DNA from: a virus
Length of the DNA: 31,924 nucleotides
Virus record (IMG/VR): IMGVR_UViG_3300028025_000017
Location: 1-31,924 of that record
Strand: one strand, 5' to 3'
A program made the position numbers and the translations under genes. Shown here piece by piece: positions 1 through 5,809 of this stretch. The notes below the pieces were generated by a model. It ran no database searches, was not told the DNA's origin, and saw only the letters and a list, made by a program, of their open reading frames with translations. Within the stretch, counting starts at the first letter, position 1. Every line of letters starts with the position of its first letter.

Positions 1-127
1 TACTTGTAGTCTATCTACTCCATTAACCAAACACGTATAGTACTTTGTTGTTTTGCGTTCGCCATCGTCAGTTATAGTTTCTGATGTGTTCGGACTTATA
101 TAAACTTCTGTAATTATTGGTTCTTTC
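1..127. repeat. Terminal direct repeat, left copy (circular genome)
   Basis: These 127 bases are identical to 31798-31924. An exact repeat at both ends of a contig is what an assembler leaves on a circular or circularly permuted molecule. 127 is also a common maximum k-mer in short-read assembly, so the length is more likely an assembly overlap than a physical terminal repeat. An open reading frame continues through the join, which supports closure. Confidence 0.93.
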
Positions 128-129
128 AT
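1..129 (-). CDS. Small hypothetical protein, 5' part of the gene that crosses the join
   Basis: This is the N-terminal part of an 88-residue protein read leftwards from the ATG at 129-127. It runs off base 1 and continues at 31797 down to a TGA at 31662-31660 once the circle is closed. It starts MKEPIITEVYISP and the joined frame is rich in Tyr, Glu and Trp (for example HWTEEEWIEEAKQYYYRR near the C-terminus). I do not recognise a family. The ATG follows the TGA of the upstream gene (133-131) with a single base between, so it is translationally coupled in the leftward operon. It may be a small early accessory protein, but the function is unknown. Confidence 0.7.
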   Translation of the reverse strand, partial: MKEPIITEVYISPNTSETITDDGERKTTKYYTCLVNGVDRLQV

Positions 130-146
130 ATCAGTATTCATTTTGC
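121..146. repeat. 26-bp gene-junction repeat, copy 1
   Basis: This segment matches 31650-31675 at 24 of 26 positions. Both copies cover a stop-start junction in the leftward operon with the same layout: the end of one gene, TGA, one T, then ATGAAA. The proteins upstream end in QNEY and QNEH. The repeat may reflect duplication of a small-gene cassette or a conserved translational coupling signal. Confidence 0.6.
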
Positions 147-811
147 GTTTCGATTAATTCCCTGTAACGTTCCTGCCTGAATTCGGTGAATTGGTACGGC
201 TTGTTTTTGTACACCCGGAAGCGCAGGTCGTTATCCCATTGCGGCAGCGCATCGTATTCGCGCATCAAAGCTATTTCAAGTGGTGCAGGTTTTTCCCTTT
301 TCACTTCGCGCACCGGTTCTTCTTTGATGCTTAACTTATCTGCTGCCTGTTGCATCGCATCCATGATTTGCGGGTGCTGAAACATTTCGTAGATGTTGTT
401 CTGCTTTTGTTCTTCAGTTCGCATGGCTGTGATATGCGTATCACGTTCCTGTTCAAACTTATTTACCCATTCATTCAATATCGACAAATCTAATCGGTTG
501 TAAATGGTTCCATAGATACCAGCAACACCACGATCTAAACAAAGCTGGATATCTTCAAGGCTATACTTCCAATGATGCTGCACAAAGTGTTCGGCTGCAA
601 AGTTGATTTGGTCAGCATTCATATTCTTGTCGATGTTTATCATTGCACAGCACCGGCTAATGAGCATTGCAATTTTCATCTTTGTTTCATTGCGGTCAAG
701 CTTTCGCAATACTGCAATCTTATTAGCTTTCACGCTCTCTCCGAATGTCAGCTGCGACTTGGGCTGCCACGTTTTGATAGTGTGCAACGTTGTCAAACTT
801 TGATTTTCCAT
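131..811 (-). CDS. Putative replication accessory (helicase-loader-like) protein
   Basis: The protein has 226 residues. The central part (about 45-130) resembles a family in Bacteroidota phages and mobile elements (I recall it as DUF6633-like), with an alpha-helical core containing ADQINFAAE, YSLEDIQLCLDRG and YGTIYNRLDLSILNEW. It directly follows the DUF1376-like replisome organiser, so a role in loading the host helicase or another replication step is an inference from position. The C-terminal third is charged and probably flexible. Starting at 811 gives an 89-nt overlap with the preceding gene; an internal ATG at 679 (MKIAMLISRC) would remove the overlap and keep the conserved-looking core. 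The assignment to replication is tentative. Confidence 0.65.
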   Translation of the reverse strand: MENQSLTTLHTIKTWQPKSQLTFGESVKANKIAVLRKLDRNETKMKIAMLISRCCAMINIDKNMNADQINFAAEHFVQHHWKYSLEDIQLCLDRGVAGIYGTIYNRLDLSILNEWVNKFEQERDTHITAMRTEEQKQNNIYEMFQHPQIMDAMQQAADKLSIKEEPVREVKREKPAPLEIALMREYDALPQWDNDLRFRVYKNKPYQFTEFRQERYRELIETQNEY

Positions 812-1478
812 ATGAATTTGATTTTTGATTTTTTACTTTATCCCATTCTTTGCGCATCCAGTTGCGCACTGTGCTTTGCCAATCCTTCATTGGCACTTTG
901 CCAACTATCCATCCATTGGCTTCATAATGATCCATAAACACACGAGCGAAATTAACTAACTTATCTTCTGCAAGGAAGCTTCCACCTTTCATGTTCAGTT
1001 CGCCCATCAGGTTGTACACTTCATGTTCTTCAGGCTTCACAAACTTTTTCCGCGTTACTTTTTTTTCATTTGCATCTTCAACTATAATTTCATTTATATT
1101 TTCATTTACATTTACTAAAGGCATTGCCGTGGCATATGCCGTAGTAGATGCCGTGGCATCTGTATCACAGTTTTGATTTTTTCTTTTTTTCCATCCATCA
1201 ATAGCACGTGTACGTTGCTTTTCAGCATGTGCTTTGCGCTTACCAACTTCTATTTCAAGACGTTGATTAAAAAAAAGCCCATCTTCATCCTGATGAAACT
1301 TTGCCAATACATCTGCCGTGGCATTGCCGCAGCATAGCCGTATCATCTTTTCGGTAAGTCTACCTTTTTGGTGTTGCAAGCAAAGCAATGTGATGTATTG
1401 CCCACGTTCTTCCATAGTTAAATCTTGCACACCCGCTAAAAAATCGGATGAATAGAAAAGAAATGCTGGGTCTTTCAT
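723..1478 (-). CDS. DUF1376-like replisome organiser (replication initiation protein)
   Basis: The 251-residue protein opens with DPAFLFYSSDFLAGVQDLT and then MEERGQYITLLCLQHQKGRL (about residues 3-40), the signature of the DUF1376/YdaU N-terminal domain found in phage replication-initiation proteins. A low-complexity Ala/Thr stretch (DATASTTAYATAMP, about 107-120) follows, then a C-terminal domain (about 145-225) with WIVGKVPMKDWQSTVRNWMR, similar to the C-terminal module of DnaD-like organisers. It is the first gene after a strong promoter (1584-1613) and a structured 5' leader. Three TGCCGTGGCAT repeats lie inside the gene, recalling the iterons inside lambda O, so it may carry its own origin. 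It probably binds origin DNA and recruits host helicase. A T8 tract (1269-1276) lies in the gene. Confidence 0.75.
   Translation of the reverse strand: MKDPAFLFYSSDFLAGVQDLTMEERGQYITLLCLQHQKGRLTEKMIRLCCGNATADVLAKFHQDEDGLFFNQRLEIEVGKRKAHAEKQRTRAIDGWKKRKNQNCDTDATASTTAYATAMPLVNVNENINEIIVEDANEKKVTRKKFVKPEEHEVYNLMGELNMKGGSFLAEDKLVNFARVFMDHYEANGWIVGKVPMKDWQSTVRNWMRKEWDKVKNQKSNSYGKSKFDNVAHYQNVAAQVAADIRRERES
1125..1324. repeat. Iteron-like repeats TGCCGTGGCAT (three copies), possible replication origin
   Basis: Exact copies of TGCCGTGGCAT lie at 1125-1135, 1149-1159 and 1314-1324, with a partial copy (ATGCCGT) at 1134-1140. All lie inside the replisome-organiser gene. Each copy is nearly self-complementary. 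On the coding strand they encode Ala-Thr-Ala, so a low-complexity protein repeat is an alternative explanation. The lambda O gene is the precedent for iterons inside an initiator gene. Confidence 0.4.
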
Positions 1479-1488
1479 AAACTAAATA

Positions 1489-1579
1489 CCCACCTTCACA
1501 TGCAAAGGCGTACCCTCAGCCGAATGGCTTATGGCAATGCAGTGAAGATGGGATTTAAAATGTTTTTCATAGGGTACGC
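1489..1579 (-). promoter_or_regulatory. Structured 5' leader with interleaved inverted repeats (possible pseudoknot or switch)
   Basis: On the leftward transcript the order is: arm A GCGTACCCT (1579-1571), arm B CCCATCTTCACTGCA (1552-1538), a small hairpin AGCC-ATTC-GGCT (1529-1518), arm A' AGGGTACGC (1516-1508), arm B' (1504-1489). A/A' is a perfect 9-bp pairing. B/B' gives 15 pairs with one bulge and one G-U. The arms interleave (A-B-A'-B'), so the stems either form a pseudoknot or exclude each other. Arm B' contains AAGGTGG, an SD-like sequence about 12 nt before the ATG at 1478. The predicted transcription start (about 1577-1580) falls at arm A. Confidence 0.55.
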
Positions 1580-1583
1580 GTTG

Positions 1584-1613
1584 CAAATATATACAACCCT
1601 TTCACAATTCCAA
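1584..1613 (-). promoter_or_regulatory. Bacteroidota-type promoter for the replication genes
   Basis: On the minus strand TTG (1613-1611) is followed by 19 bp and TATATTTG (1591-1584), matching the Bacteroidota consensus TTG, 17-23 bp, TAnnTTTG. It sits in the only sizeable gap of the left arm, between the ParB-like gene and the replisome organiser, and reads towards the latter through a leader of about 100 nt. Confidence 0.75.
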
Positions 1614-1614
1614 A

Positions 1615-2355
1615 TTAGAAACGAAGATTTACTTTATCTCTGCGCTTGTAATTGTAGATTTCTTCAATCAATGCTGTGTATTGCTCTACATCTGTGCAAT
1701 GCTGCAATGCTGTTGGTTGAATCTTTAGCTTTTGAATGAATTCGGTAAATTCAAAGTTTTGGTTTTTCATCAAACCATACATGCAATAGATGAAAGTTCT
1801 TCTTTTAAATCCATCGTAGTAAGGTTCTAAAAGCAGAATCTTTTCAATAATGGTTTTCGCTTCTTTCATGGATTTAATTTTCAATAGACCGGAATTAAAG
1901 TTACCTGCATTCTTAGTGCTTCCAGTTCCACTTAGCAACAGCATGCATTCATTATGACCAATTTGATATTTATTCTTAAAGTCACGATATGAAATGTAAT
2001 CTTCATAACCGAGCTCACAATATCCGTTCATGTAATCATCTGCATTCCATGTTTTGGAAATTTGATTAAAGCGATGCACATGATCTAAACCATAGCCTTG
2101 ACAAATTACGTAATGCAAAGGCAGTTTCAATTCACTAATAACTTCAAAGCGATGTTGTCCATCAATGATTTCGTAATTTTCATTTACGATAATAACAGTA
2201 AACAGATACTGCTCAGCCATTGACTTTTTCAATCGGTTAATGTGCAACAGGTTTTTTGTTCTGTTGCCTATTAAGGGCTTAAACAAAAAGTAATCAGTTG
2301 TTGTGTGAACTTGATGCGTAGATGCAATCATTGGTTCTTTCTTAAATAATGACAT
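1615..2355 (-). CDS. ParB/sulfiredoxin-like nuclease-domain protein
   Basis: The 246-residue protein has the ParB N-terminal-domain signature: a stretch with IIVNENYEIIDGQHRFEVIS (about residues 55-74), including DGQHR at 65-69, the usual nucleotide- or DNA-contacting motif. No clear C-terminal helix-turn-helix or partner-binding region is visible, and no ParA gene is present, so a plasmid-type partition role is unlikely. Phage ParB-like proteins of this size are often read as DNA-binding or modification-related factors. The gene is leftward, after a short gap from the winged-helix gene, and ends two bases from the promoter of the replisome organiser. The domain assignment is fairly safe, the role is not. 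Confidence 0.7.
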   Translation of the reverse strand: MSLFKKEPMIASTHQVHTTTDYFLFKPLIGNRTKNLLHINRLKKSMAEQYLFTVIIVNENYEIIDGQHRFEVISELKLPLHYVICQGYGLDHVHRFNQISKTWNADDYMNGYCELGYEDYISYRDFKNKYQIGHNECMLLLSGTGSTKNAGNFNSGLLKIKSMKEAKTIIEKILLLEPYYDGFKRRTFIYCMYGLMKNQNFEFTEFIQKLKIQPTALQHCTDVEQYTALIEEIYNYKRRDKVNLRF

Positions 2356-2409
2356 AAAATAAAATTGATTTTGTTTGCCTACTCTGTAAGGTTTTCGGCT
2401 ACCCCTATG

Positions 2410-2823
2410 TTATTTCCAAATAATTGTGGCAATCATGAATCCGATTACAGCACCAACAGCCATGATCAAAAGCATCTTGCTATTGCTGTTGTCGTAGATG
2501 GGCTCTTCCTGCACCGGTGCTGGTTGTGTTCGCTCAACACGTTTGATGGGTGTAAGTTTTAGCTGTCCATTGCTTTGGCGTGCAGTCGTATTATATGCAG
2601 CTAATCTTTTGCGAATAGCTACTACATCGGATGCTAAAGGTTCACGCCTAACTATCCAACAGTATTTGCCATTCCCAACCTTTTGAATCAAACCAAGTTC
2701 ATGCATGGCTGTGATTACGTTATGGCTAATTTTAAATGCTTTGGCAAATTCCCTTGATTGAAATTCAGGTTGTCCGCATGCATACAGCATCGCGTTCATG
2801 TACTTTTCTTTTGTCTTGCTCAT
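2410..2823 (-). CDS. Winged-helix DNA-binding protein with a C-terminal membrane anchor
   Basis: The 137-residue protein has an N-terminal winged-helix-like domain (about 1-60; FQSREFAKAFKISHNVITAM reads as the helix-turn-helix and LIQKVGNGKYCWI as the wing). A polar linker rich in Thr, Pro and Gln follows, and a single hydrophobic helix ends the protein (about 115-136; MLLIMAVGAVIGFMIATIIW). A DNA-binding domain tethered to the inner membrane by a C-terminal helix is unusual for a phage early protein. It could attach phage DNA or a promoter to the membrane. Its ATG overlaps the stop of the upstream VRR-NUC gene (ATGA type), so the two are coupled. Confidence 0.65.
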   Translation of the reverse strand: MSKTKEKYMNAMLYACGQPEFQSREFAKAFKISHNVITAMHELGLIQKVGNGKYCWIVRREPLASDVVAIRKRLAAYNTTARQSNGQLKLTPIKRVERTQPAPVQEEPIYDNSNSKMLLIMAVGAVIGFMIATIIWK

Positions 2824-3182
2824 TGCTCTAAATAGGTTTTAATTGTTTGTGTGAATTCTTCGAATGATCTGCAGACTTTCACGCAGTAACCTGCATTGAT
2901 AAGCTGCGCGTGAACGATTTTTTGTGTGTCGGATAGCTTACCTTTTTCGGTCTTCATCTCAATGAACAGGGCATGATGTCCACCTGATGCCATGCAAACC
3001 ATTAGGTCAGGCATACCGGGCATTGCTCCTTCTGCTTTCAAGATGTTCCAACGTTTGGCTCTTTGTACCGGAGTGCCACCGATGAACACACCATTGGGGA
3101 AGGAAGCGATTAGTGTGCGTGGAAAGGAATAGCGAAACCATTCTACGCAACGTTGCTGAATCTTGCTTTCTTCGTGCTTCAT
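2820..3182 (-). CDS. VRR-NUC family nuclease
   Basis: The 120-residue protein matches the single-domain VRR-NUC fold of the PD-(D/E)XK superfamily: an early Glu (ESKIQQRCVEWF), FPNG, GMPDL with Asp at 59, FIEMKTEKGKLS with Glu at 75 and Lys at 77, and a following Gln (DTQ). These are the metal-binding and catalytic positions of the fold and all are present. Such stand-alone proteins occur in many phages and can resolve branched DNA during replication and recombination. No other Holliday-junction resolvase is visible in the genome, so this may be the one. It overlaps both neighbours by 4 nt. Confidence 0.85.
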   Translation of the reverse strand: MKHEESKIQQRCVEWFRYSFPRTLIASFPNGVFIGGTPVQRAKRWNILKAEGAMPGMPDLMVCMASGGHHALFIEMKTEKGKLSDTQKIVHAQLINAGYCVKVCRSFEEFTQTIKTYLEQ

Positions 3183-3772
3183 GCATTCAGGGAATTAGAT
3201 ATTGCTAACCAAAACTTTCCGATATAGTCTTCATCTGCTTGGATGTTTATCACAGGCAAATGTGATTCCAGCTCCATATACTCCCATTGACCAAGCGAAT
3301 TTACCTGATAGTCACAACCTAATGTCACCGGGCAATACTGCACGCTACTACGTTCGACAGGAATATCAAAGCGAACTATTACATGCTGGTCATTATTCAT
3401 CGTAACAAGATAGCACATGCGATTTTCATTGACTACTTTCTTCTTTACAATGTACATGTTCTTGTCGTTTACTCTGCGCACATCATGCACATCGTATTCG
3501 CTATGCATCGATTCGGTAAAGTTCTCATGGAACTCTAAGTTGTTCAAGTTCTGCTCGATTTCGCGCCACCTTTTCTCCTTATCGTCTGTGCTGAATACCA
3601 GCTTGCACCAATCCATCAACTTAGCATTACTTACGTTTAGCTCCTTTCGCAGATCCGCAAAGCTTACTTTATCAAACTTCTTCATGATAGTAAGGATATC
3701 GCTGCGTGTTGGTAGCTTAGTAGTGCGCAGCTTCTTGCCTTGTGTCTTTATGTATGCTTTATATTCACTCAT
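3179..3772 (-). CDS. Hypothetical early protein with possible N-terminal HTH
   Basis: The 197-residue protein is not assigned to a family. The N-terminal 60 residues are Lys-rich and include VSFADLRKELNVSNAKLMDW, which reads like a helix-turn-helix. The remainder looks like mixed alpha/beta sequence with Tyr- and Val-rich strands (DKNMYIVKKKVVNENRMCYL) and shows no catalytic motif. It overlaps the Cro-like gene by 8 nt upstream and the nuclease by 4 nt downstream, so it belongs to the same translation-coupled early set. A DNA-binding role is only a guess. Confidence 0.65.
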   Translation of the reverse strand: MSEYKAYIKTQGKKLRTTKLPTRSDILTIMKKFDKVSFADLRKELNVSNAKLMDWCKLVFSTDDKEKRWREIEQNLNNLEFHENFTESMHSEYDVHDVRRVNDKNMYIVKKKVVNENRMCYLVTMNNDQHVIVRFDIPVERSSVQYCPVTLGCDYQVNSLGQWEYMELESHLPVINIQADEDYIGKFWLAISNSLNA

Positions 3773-4001
3773 CGCCTTCGTTTTTAATGGTTATGCAATT
3801 GACTATCTCACAGACTGGCAGGTCCATTACCCGGCTAAGGTTAATTAGCTGTCGTAACTTGATGCTGCCAGGATCGTCACACCAATTGTGAAGAGTCTTT
3901 TTCACTATGGGCGTGTTGCTCCTTTGCATCGCACGTAGGAGAGCAGCTTTGCTCCCTACTGTGCGTGCTATTAGTTGGTTTAGTTCCTGTCGCTTTCTCA
4001 T
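3765..4001 (-). CDS. Cro/CI-like helix-turn-helix regulator
   Basis: The 78-residue protein is the size of a lambda Cro-like regulator. Residues about 12-60 contain TVGSKAALLRAMQRSNTPIV, then KKTLHNWCDDPGSIKLRQLI, then LSRVMDLPVCEIV, the pattern of helices of a small helix-turn-helix fold. It lies third in the leftward operon, just after the divergent control region, where early regulators usually sit. The palindromes at 4636-4647 and the shared 19-bp element at 4661-4679 and 28941-28959 are plausible targets, but nothing in the sequence proves which one. It overlaps both neighbours (ATGA upstream). Confidence 0.7.
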   Translation of the reverse strand: MRKRQELNQLIARTVGSKAALLRAMQRSNTPIVKKTLHNWCDDPGSIKLRQLINLSRVMDLPVCEIVNCITIKNEGDE

Positions 4002-4327
4002 TCAATTGGCTTTAATTTAGGGTTTGCTATGTAAAAGATTTCGCGGTGCGCTTCGCTGAACTTATGCATGAATACGGCTTCATCGATTGGCTCGTATAGC
4101 TTGTCGCGCATGTCACGTTCTAAACGGAAGGCTATGTCATCTACTTCATCATAGCTTTTAGTTTCGATGTTACAGCCATACTGGTTGGCATAAACCATTA
4201 TTAACTGCATGTTTTCATTCATGCAACAGTAATACTTGATGTAAACGCCACCAACGTAATAGTGTGGCAATTTGATTTGGGTAGTGCCTACTTGCACCGG
4301 TGCTGTGTGTGTTACTTCGATTAACAT
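3998..4327 (-). CDS. Hypothetical early protein
   Basis: The 109-residue protein is unassigned. It has an N-terminal beta-rich part with the aromatic run HYYVGGVYIKYYCC and a C-terminal helical part (about 60-109) with many charged residues. No transmembrane helix, signal peptide or catalytic motif is visible. It is the second gene of the leftward operon and overlaps the Cro-like gene by 4 nt. First genes after an early promoter in phages are often host-takeover factors, but there is no direct evidence here. Confidence 0.6.
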   Translation of the reverse strand: MLIEVTHTAPVQVGTTQIKLPHYYVGGVYIKYYCCMNENMQLIMVYANQYGCNIETKSYDEVDDIAFRLERDMRDKLYEPIDEAVFMHKFSEAHREIFYIANPKLKPIE

Positions 4328-4348
4328 TGTATTGAGGTTTTAAATTAA

Positions 4349-4606
4349 TTACTGATTTTCTTCGTCCTGCCAAATAGCTTCAGTGATTGCACTATCAATT
4401 TCACTGATTAACTTCTTATTGCTGCTGTTCATGATGCACTTAGTCATGTCAATGCCAGCACAAAGCAGTGTGTATTTACAATCGCTAATGGTTGTTTCAT
4501 CCTGCACGTAATAGTTGCCTCTAAAGTGTGAAACCACATACTCAACTTCAATAGTAAGTGTGATAGGTGCATTGATGCATTCGTGTTCAAAAGTGAAATA
4601 GGTCAT
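4349..4606 (-). CDS. Hypothetical early protein, first gene of the leftward operon
   Basis: The 85-residue acidic protein starts MTYFTFEHECINAPI and ends ITEAIWQDEENQ. I recall similar short proteins in Bacteroidota phages but know no function. Four Cys residues are spread along the chain without zinc-ribbon spacing. It is first behind the promoter at 4639-4668, giving a leader of about 25 nt that is A/T-rich and lacks a Shine-Dalgarno site, as usual in this phylum. Confidence 0.6.
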   Translation of the reverse strand: MTYFTFEHECINAPITLTIEVEYVVSHFRGNYYVQDETTISDCKYTLLCAGIDMTKCIMNSSNKKLISEIDSAITEAIWQDEENQ

Positions 4607-4623
4607 ATTGTTTTGTTTTTGTT

Positions 4624-4631
4624 TATCTTTG
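4624..4631 (+). promoter_or_regulatory. Possible -7 box of a rightward (late) promoter
   Basis: TATCTTTG on the plus strand matches TAnnTTTG and lies in the divergent control region upstream of the sigma-like gene. No TTG is present 17-23 bp upstream, so it would be a weak or activator-dependent promoter, or not one at all. Confidence 0.25.
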
Positions 4632-4635
4632 ACGG

Positions 4636-4647
4636 GTACAAATGTAC
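4636..4647. promoter_or_regulatory. Palindrome GTACA-aa-TGTAC over the leftward -7 box
   Basis: A 5-bp inverted repeat with a 2-bp centre overlaps the TACATTTG box of the leftward promoter (4646-4639). A protein bound here would block that promoter, so it is a candidate operator for one of the encoded regulators. Confidence 0.4.
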
Positions 4648-4668
4648 ACCAATTTATTAGTAGTGCAA
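4639..4668 (-). promoter_or_regulatory. Main leftward early promoter
   Basis: On the minus strand TTG (4668-4666), 19 bp, TACATTTG (4646-4639) fits the Bacteroidota promoter consensus exactly and has the same spacing as the promoters at 1584-1613 and 28935-28964. It reads into the early operon starting at 4606. Confidence 0.78.
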
Positions 4669-4679
4669 GTTTTTACACA
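4661..4679. promoter_or_regulatory. Shared operator-like 19-mer, copy 1
   Basis: TAGTGCAAGTTTTTACACA differs at only two positions from 28941-28959. The core has imperfect dyad symmetry (GTGCAA/TTACAC here, one mismatch). Here it overlaps the TTG box of the leftward promoter. Confidence 0.5.
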
Positions 4680-4820
4680 ACTATTTTTAAAATTTAACAA
4701 ATCGACTGCGTAAGTTGCCATATAGGGAAACATTACAATGCATGGCTTGACAAAGCCAGTAGGCTTGCACACGATAAACAGAAGGGAAGTGATCTACTGC
4801 ACGAGGTTCTTGCACGCCTA

Positions 4821-5255
4821 ATGGATAGACCACAACAGGACATTGAAGATATAGTATGCAGAGGCAAAGTGGAAGCATACGTGAACAGGGCTTTGTGGTT
4901 ATCATGGCACAGCGCACGTAGTGACTACGCGGTTAAATACCGCAAATACTACGAACTGCATGTAGAAAGGCAGGTTGACGATAGCAAACAGGACGAAACA
5001 TGGATAGGTGCATTCATAGATGGTGAATATCTCTACAACGCAATTGGGCGTTTGAATGAATTTGATGCAATCCTTTTGCGTCTATACAGTAAACCCGATT
5101 TTGACTACAAAGAATTAAGCCGCGAAACAGGTATACCCTACAACTACCTGCGAACATCAATACATAGAGCATTAAAACGAATAAGAGAATATGTTAAACT
5201 TCAACGTTCCCTCTCACATACAGCGCGAGAGATTGAATACTTGCAAAAAATGTAA
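4821..5255 (+). CDS. Sigma-70-like late transcription regulator (true N-terminus uncertain)
   Basis: The 144-residue product from the ATG at 4821 ends in a sigma region-4-like helix-turn-helix (about 85-130): LNEFDAILLRLYSKPDFDYK, ELSRETGIPYNYLRTSIHRA, LKRIREYVK. It is the first rightward gene and probably switches on the late arm. The same frame stays open upstream to a TAA at 4695-4697 and encodes HYNAWLDKASRLAHDKQKGS then DLLHEVLARL directly before Met, which looks like a sigma region-2-like segment. No ATG, GTG or TTG starts it; an ATA at 4722 is the best-placed codon. A 27-codon frame at 4738-4821 ends in TAATG at the annotated start. The annotated start is therefore conservative. Confidence 0.75.
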   Translation: MDRPQQDIEDIVCRGKVEAYVNRALWLSWHSARSDYAVKYRKYYELHVERQVDDSKQDETWIGAFIDGEYLYNAIGRLNEFDAILLRLYSKPDFDYKELSRETGIPYNYLRTSIHRALKRIREYVKLQRSLSHTAREIEYLQKM

Positions 5256-5640
5256 GTTTTATAACGGTACATTTGGTACATGTGGTACACCTATAGTCGG
5301 TAACAACGTCAATCCTGAAGAGAATGATGTTACATACTATAAGGAGAAGATAAAGCTTTGCGGTTGCTTCATGGATGTGAAGACAAAGTTCCGCTTTGCA
5401 TCATGCCCAGCACGAAAGTGGTTTGCTCAAGACATGAGTGATGAAGAAATAGCCGCGCTGGATATCTTCATTGGTAAGATAAGCAAAGCAAACAAGATAC
5501 AATCTGAAGACTTGCAAATGCTCTACTATTGGTATAGCAAGATAACGAAGAAGCATGAACGCCCATCCGGATGTGCATCGTGCATACGTGATCTTATTAC
5601 AGAATTCCGTAGACAATTAGGTAAAATCGATAAACCATAA
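5191..5640 (+). CDS. Cysteine-rich zinc-binding protein, unknown role
   Basis: The 149-residue protein starts inside the preceding gene (65-nt overlap). Residues 10-77 carry a zinc-ribbon-like Cys pattern: C18-x2-C21, C31, C57, C59 and C72 in RLNTCKKCKFY, LCGCFMDVKTKF and ASCPARKW. This layout is familiar from small Bacteroidota phage proteins encoded near the terminase or head genes. The C-terminal half is helical with one more Cys pair (GCASC). It may work with the sigma-like regulator or in packaging; that is inferred only from its place at the start of the late arm. Confidence 0.68.
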   Translation: MLNFNVPSHIQRERLNTCKKCKFYNGTFGTCGTPIVGNNVNPEENDVTYYKEKIKLCGCFMDVKTKFRFASCPARKWFAQDMSDEEIAALDIFIGKISKANKIQSEDLQMLYYWYSKITKKHERPSGCASCIRDLITEFRRQLGKIDKP

Positions 5641-5644
5641 ACAT

Positions 5645-5785
5645 ATGCCCCTACCAACCCCAACATCAGAAGAATCAAAGAATGATTTCGTGGCACGCTG
5701 CATGAGTGATGCAAAAGTGCAAGGTGAATTTCCCGATGCACAGCAGCGCATAGCTGTATGCATAGCGCAGTATGAACAGAAGTAA
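5645..5785 (+). CDS. 46-residue miniprotein with the RC...EFPD..QR.AVC motif
   Basis: The small protein contains NDFVARCMSDAKVQGEFPDA followed by QQRIAVC. This Cys-x(n)-FPD-x2-QR-x-A-x-C motif occurs widely in phage proteins, usually as a short domain attached to head-maturation proteases or other head proteins; here it stands alone. The two Cys residues may pair or bind metal. It starts 4 nt after the upstream stop and is followed 24 nt later by the terminase small subunit. The motif and the tight packing make it a real gene despite its size. Confidence 0.68.
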   Translation: MPLPTPTSEESKNDFVARCMSDAKVQGEFPDAQQRIAVCIAQYEQK

Positions 5786-5809
5786 ATTGTTTTTATCAAA
5801 TCAAAACAA

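Noticed and set aside
1-127. Terminal repeat as a true phage direct terminal repeat
   Set aside because: Its length equals a common assembly k-mer and a gene runs through it, so an assembly overlap on a circular contig is the simpler reading.
3417-3848. 143-residue plus-strand frame opposite early genes
   Set aside because: Ser/Phe-rich shadow of the 3179-3772 gene. Other plus-strand frames opposite early genes (572-937, 28123-28536) are also shadows.
4738-4821. 27-codon frame ending in TAATG at the sigma-like start as a separate gene
   Set aside because: Its product resembles nothing, whereas the overlapping frame continuous with the sigma-like gene gives sensible helical sequence. It was kept only as a remark on the start problem.
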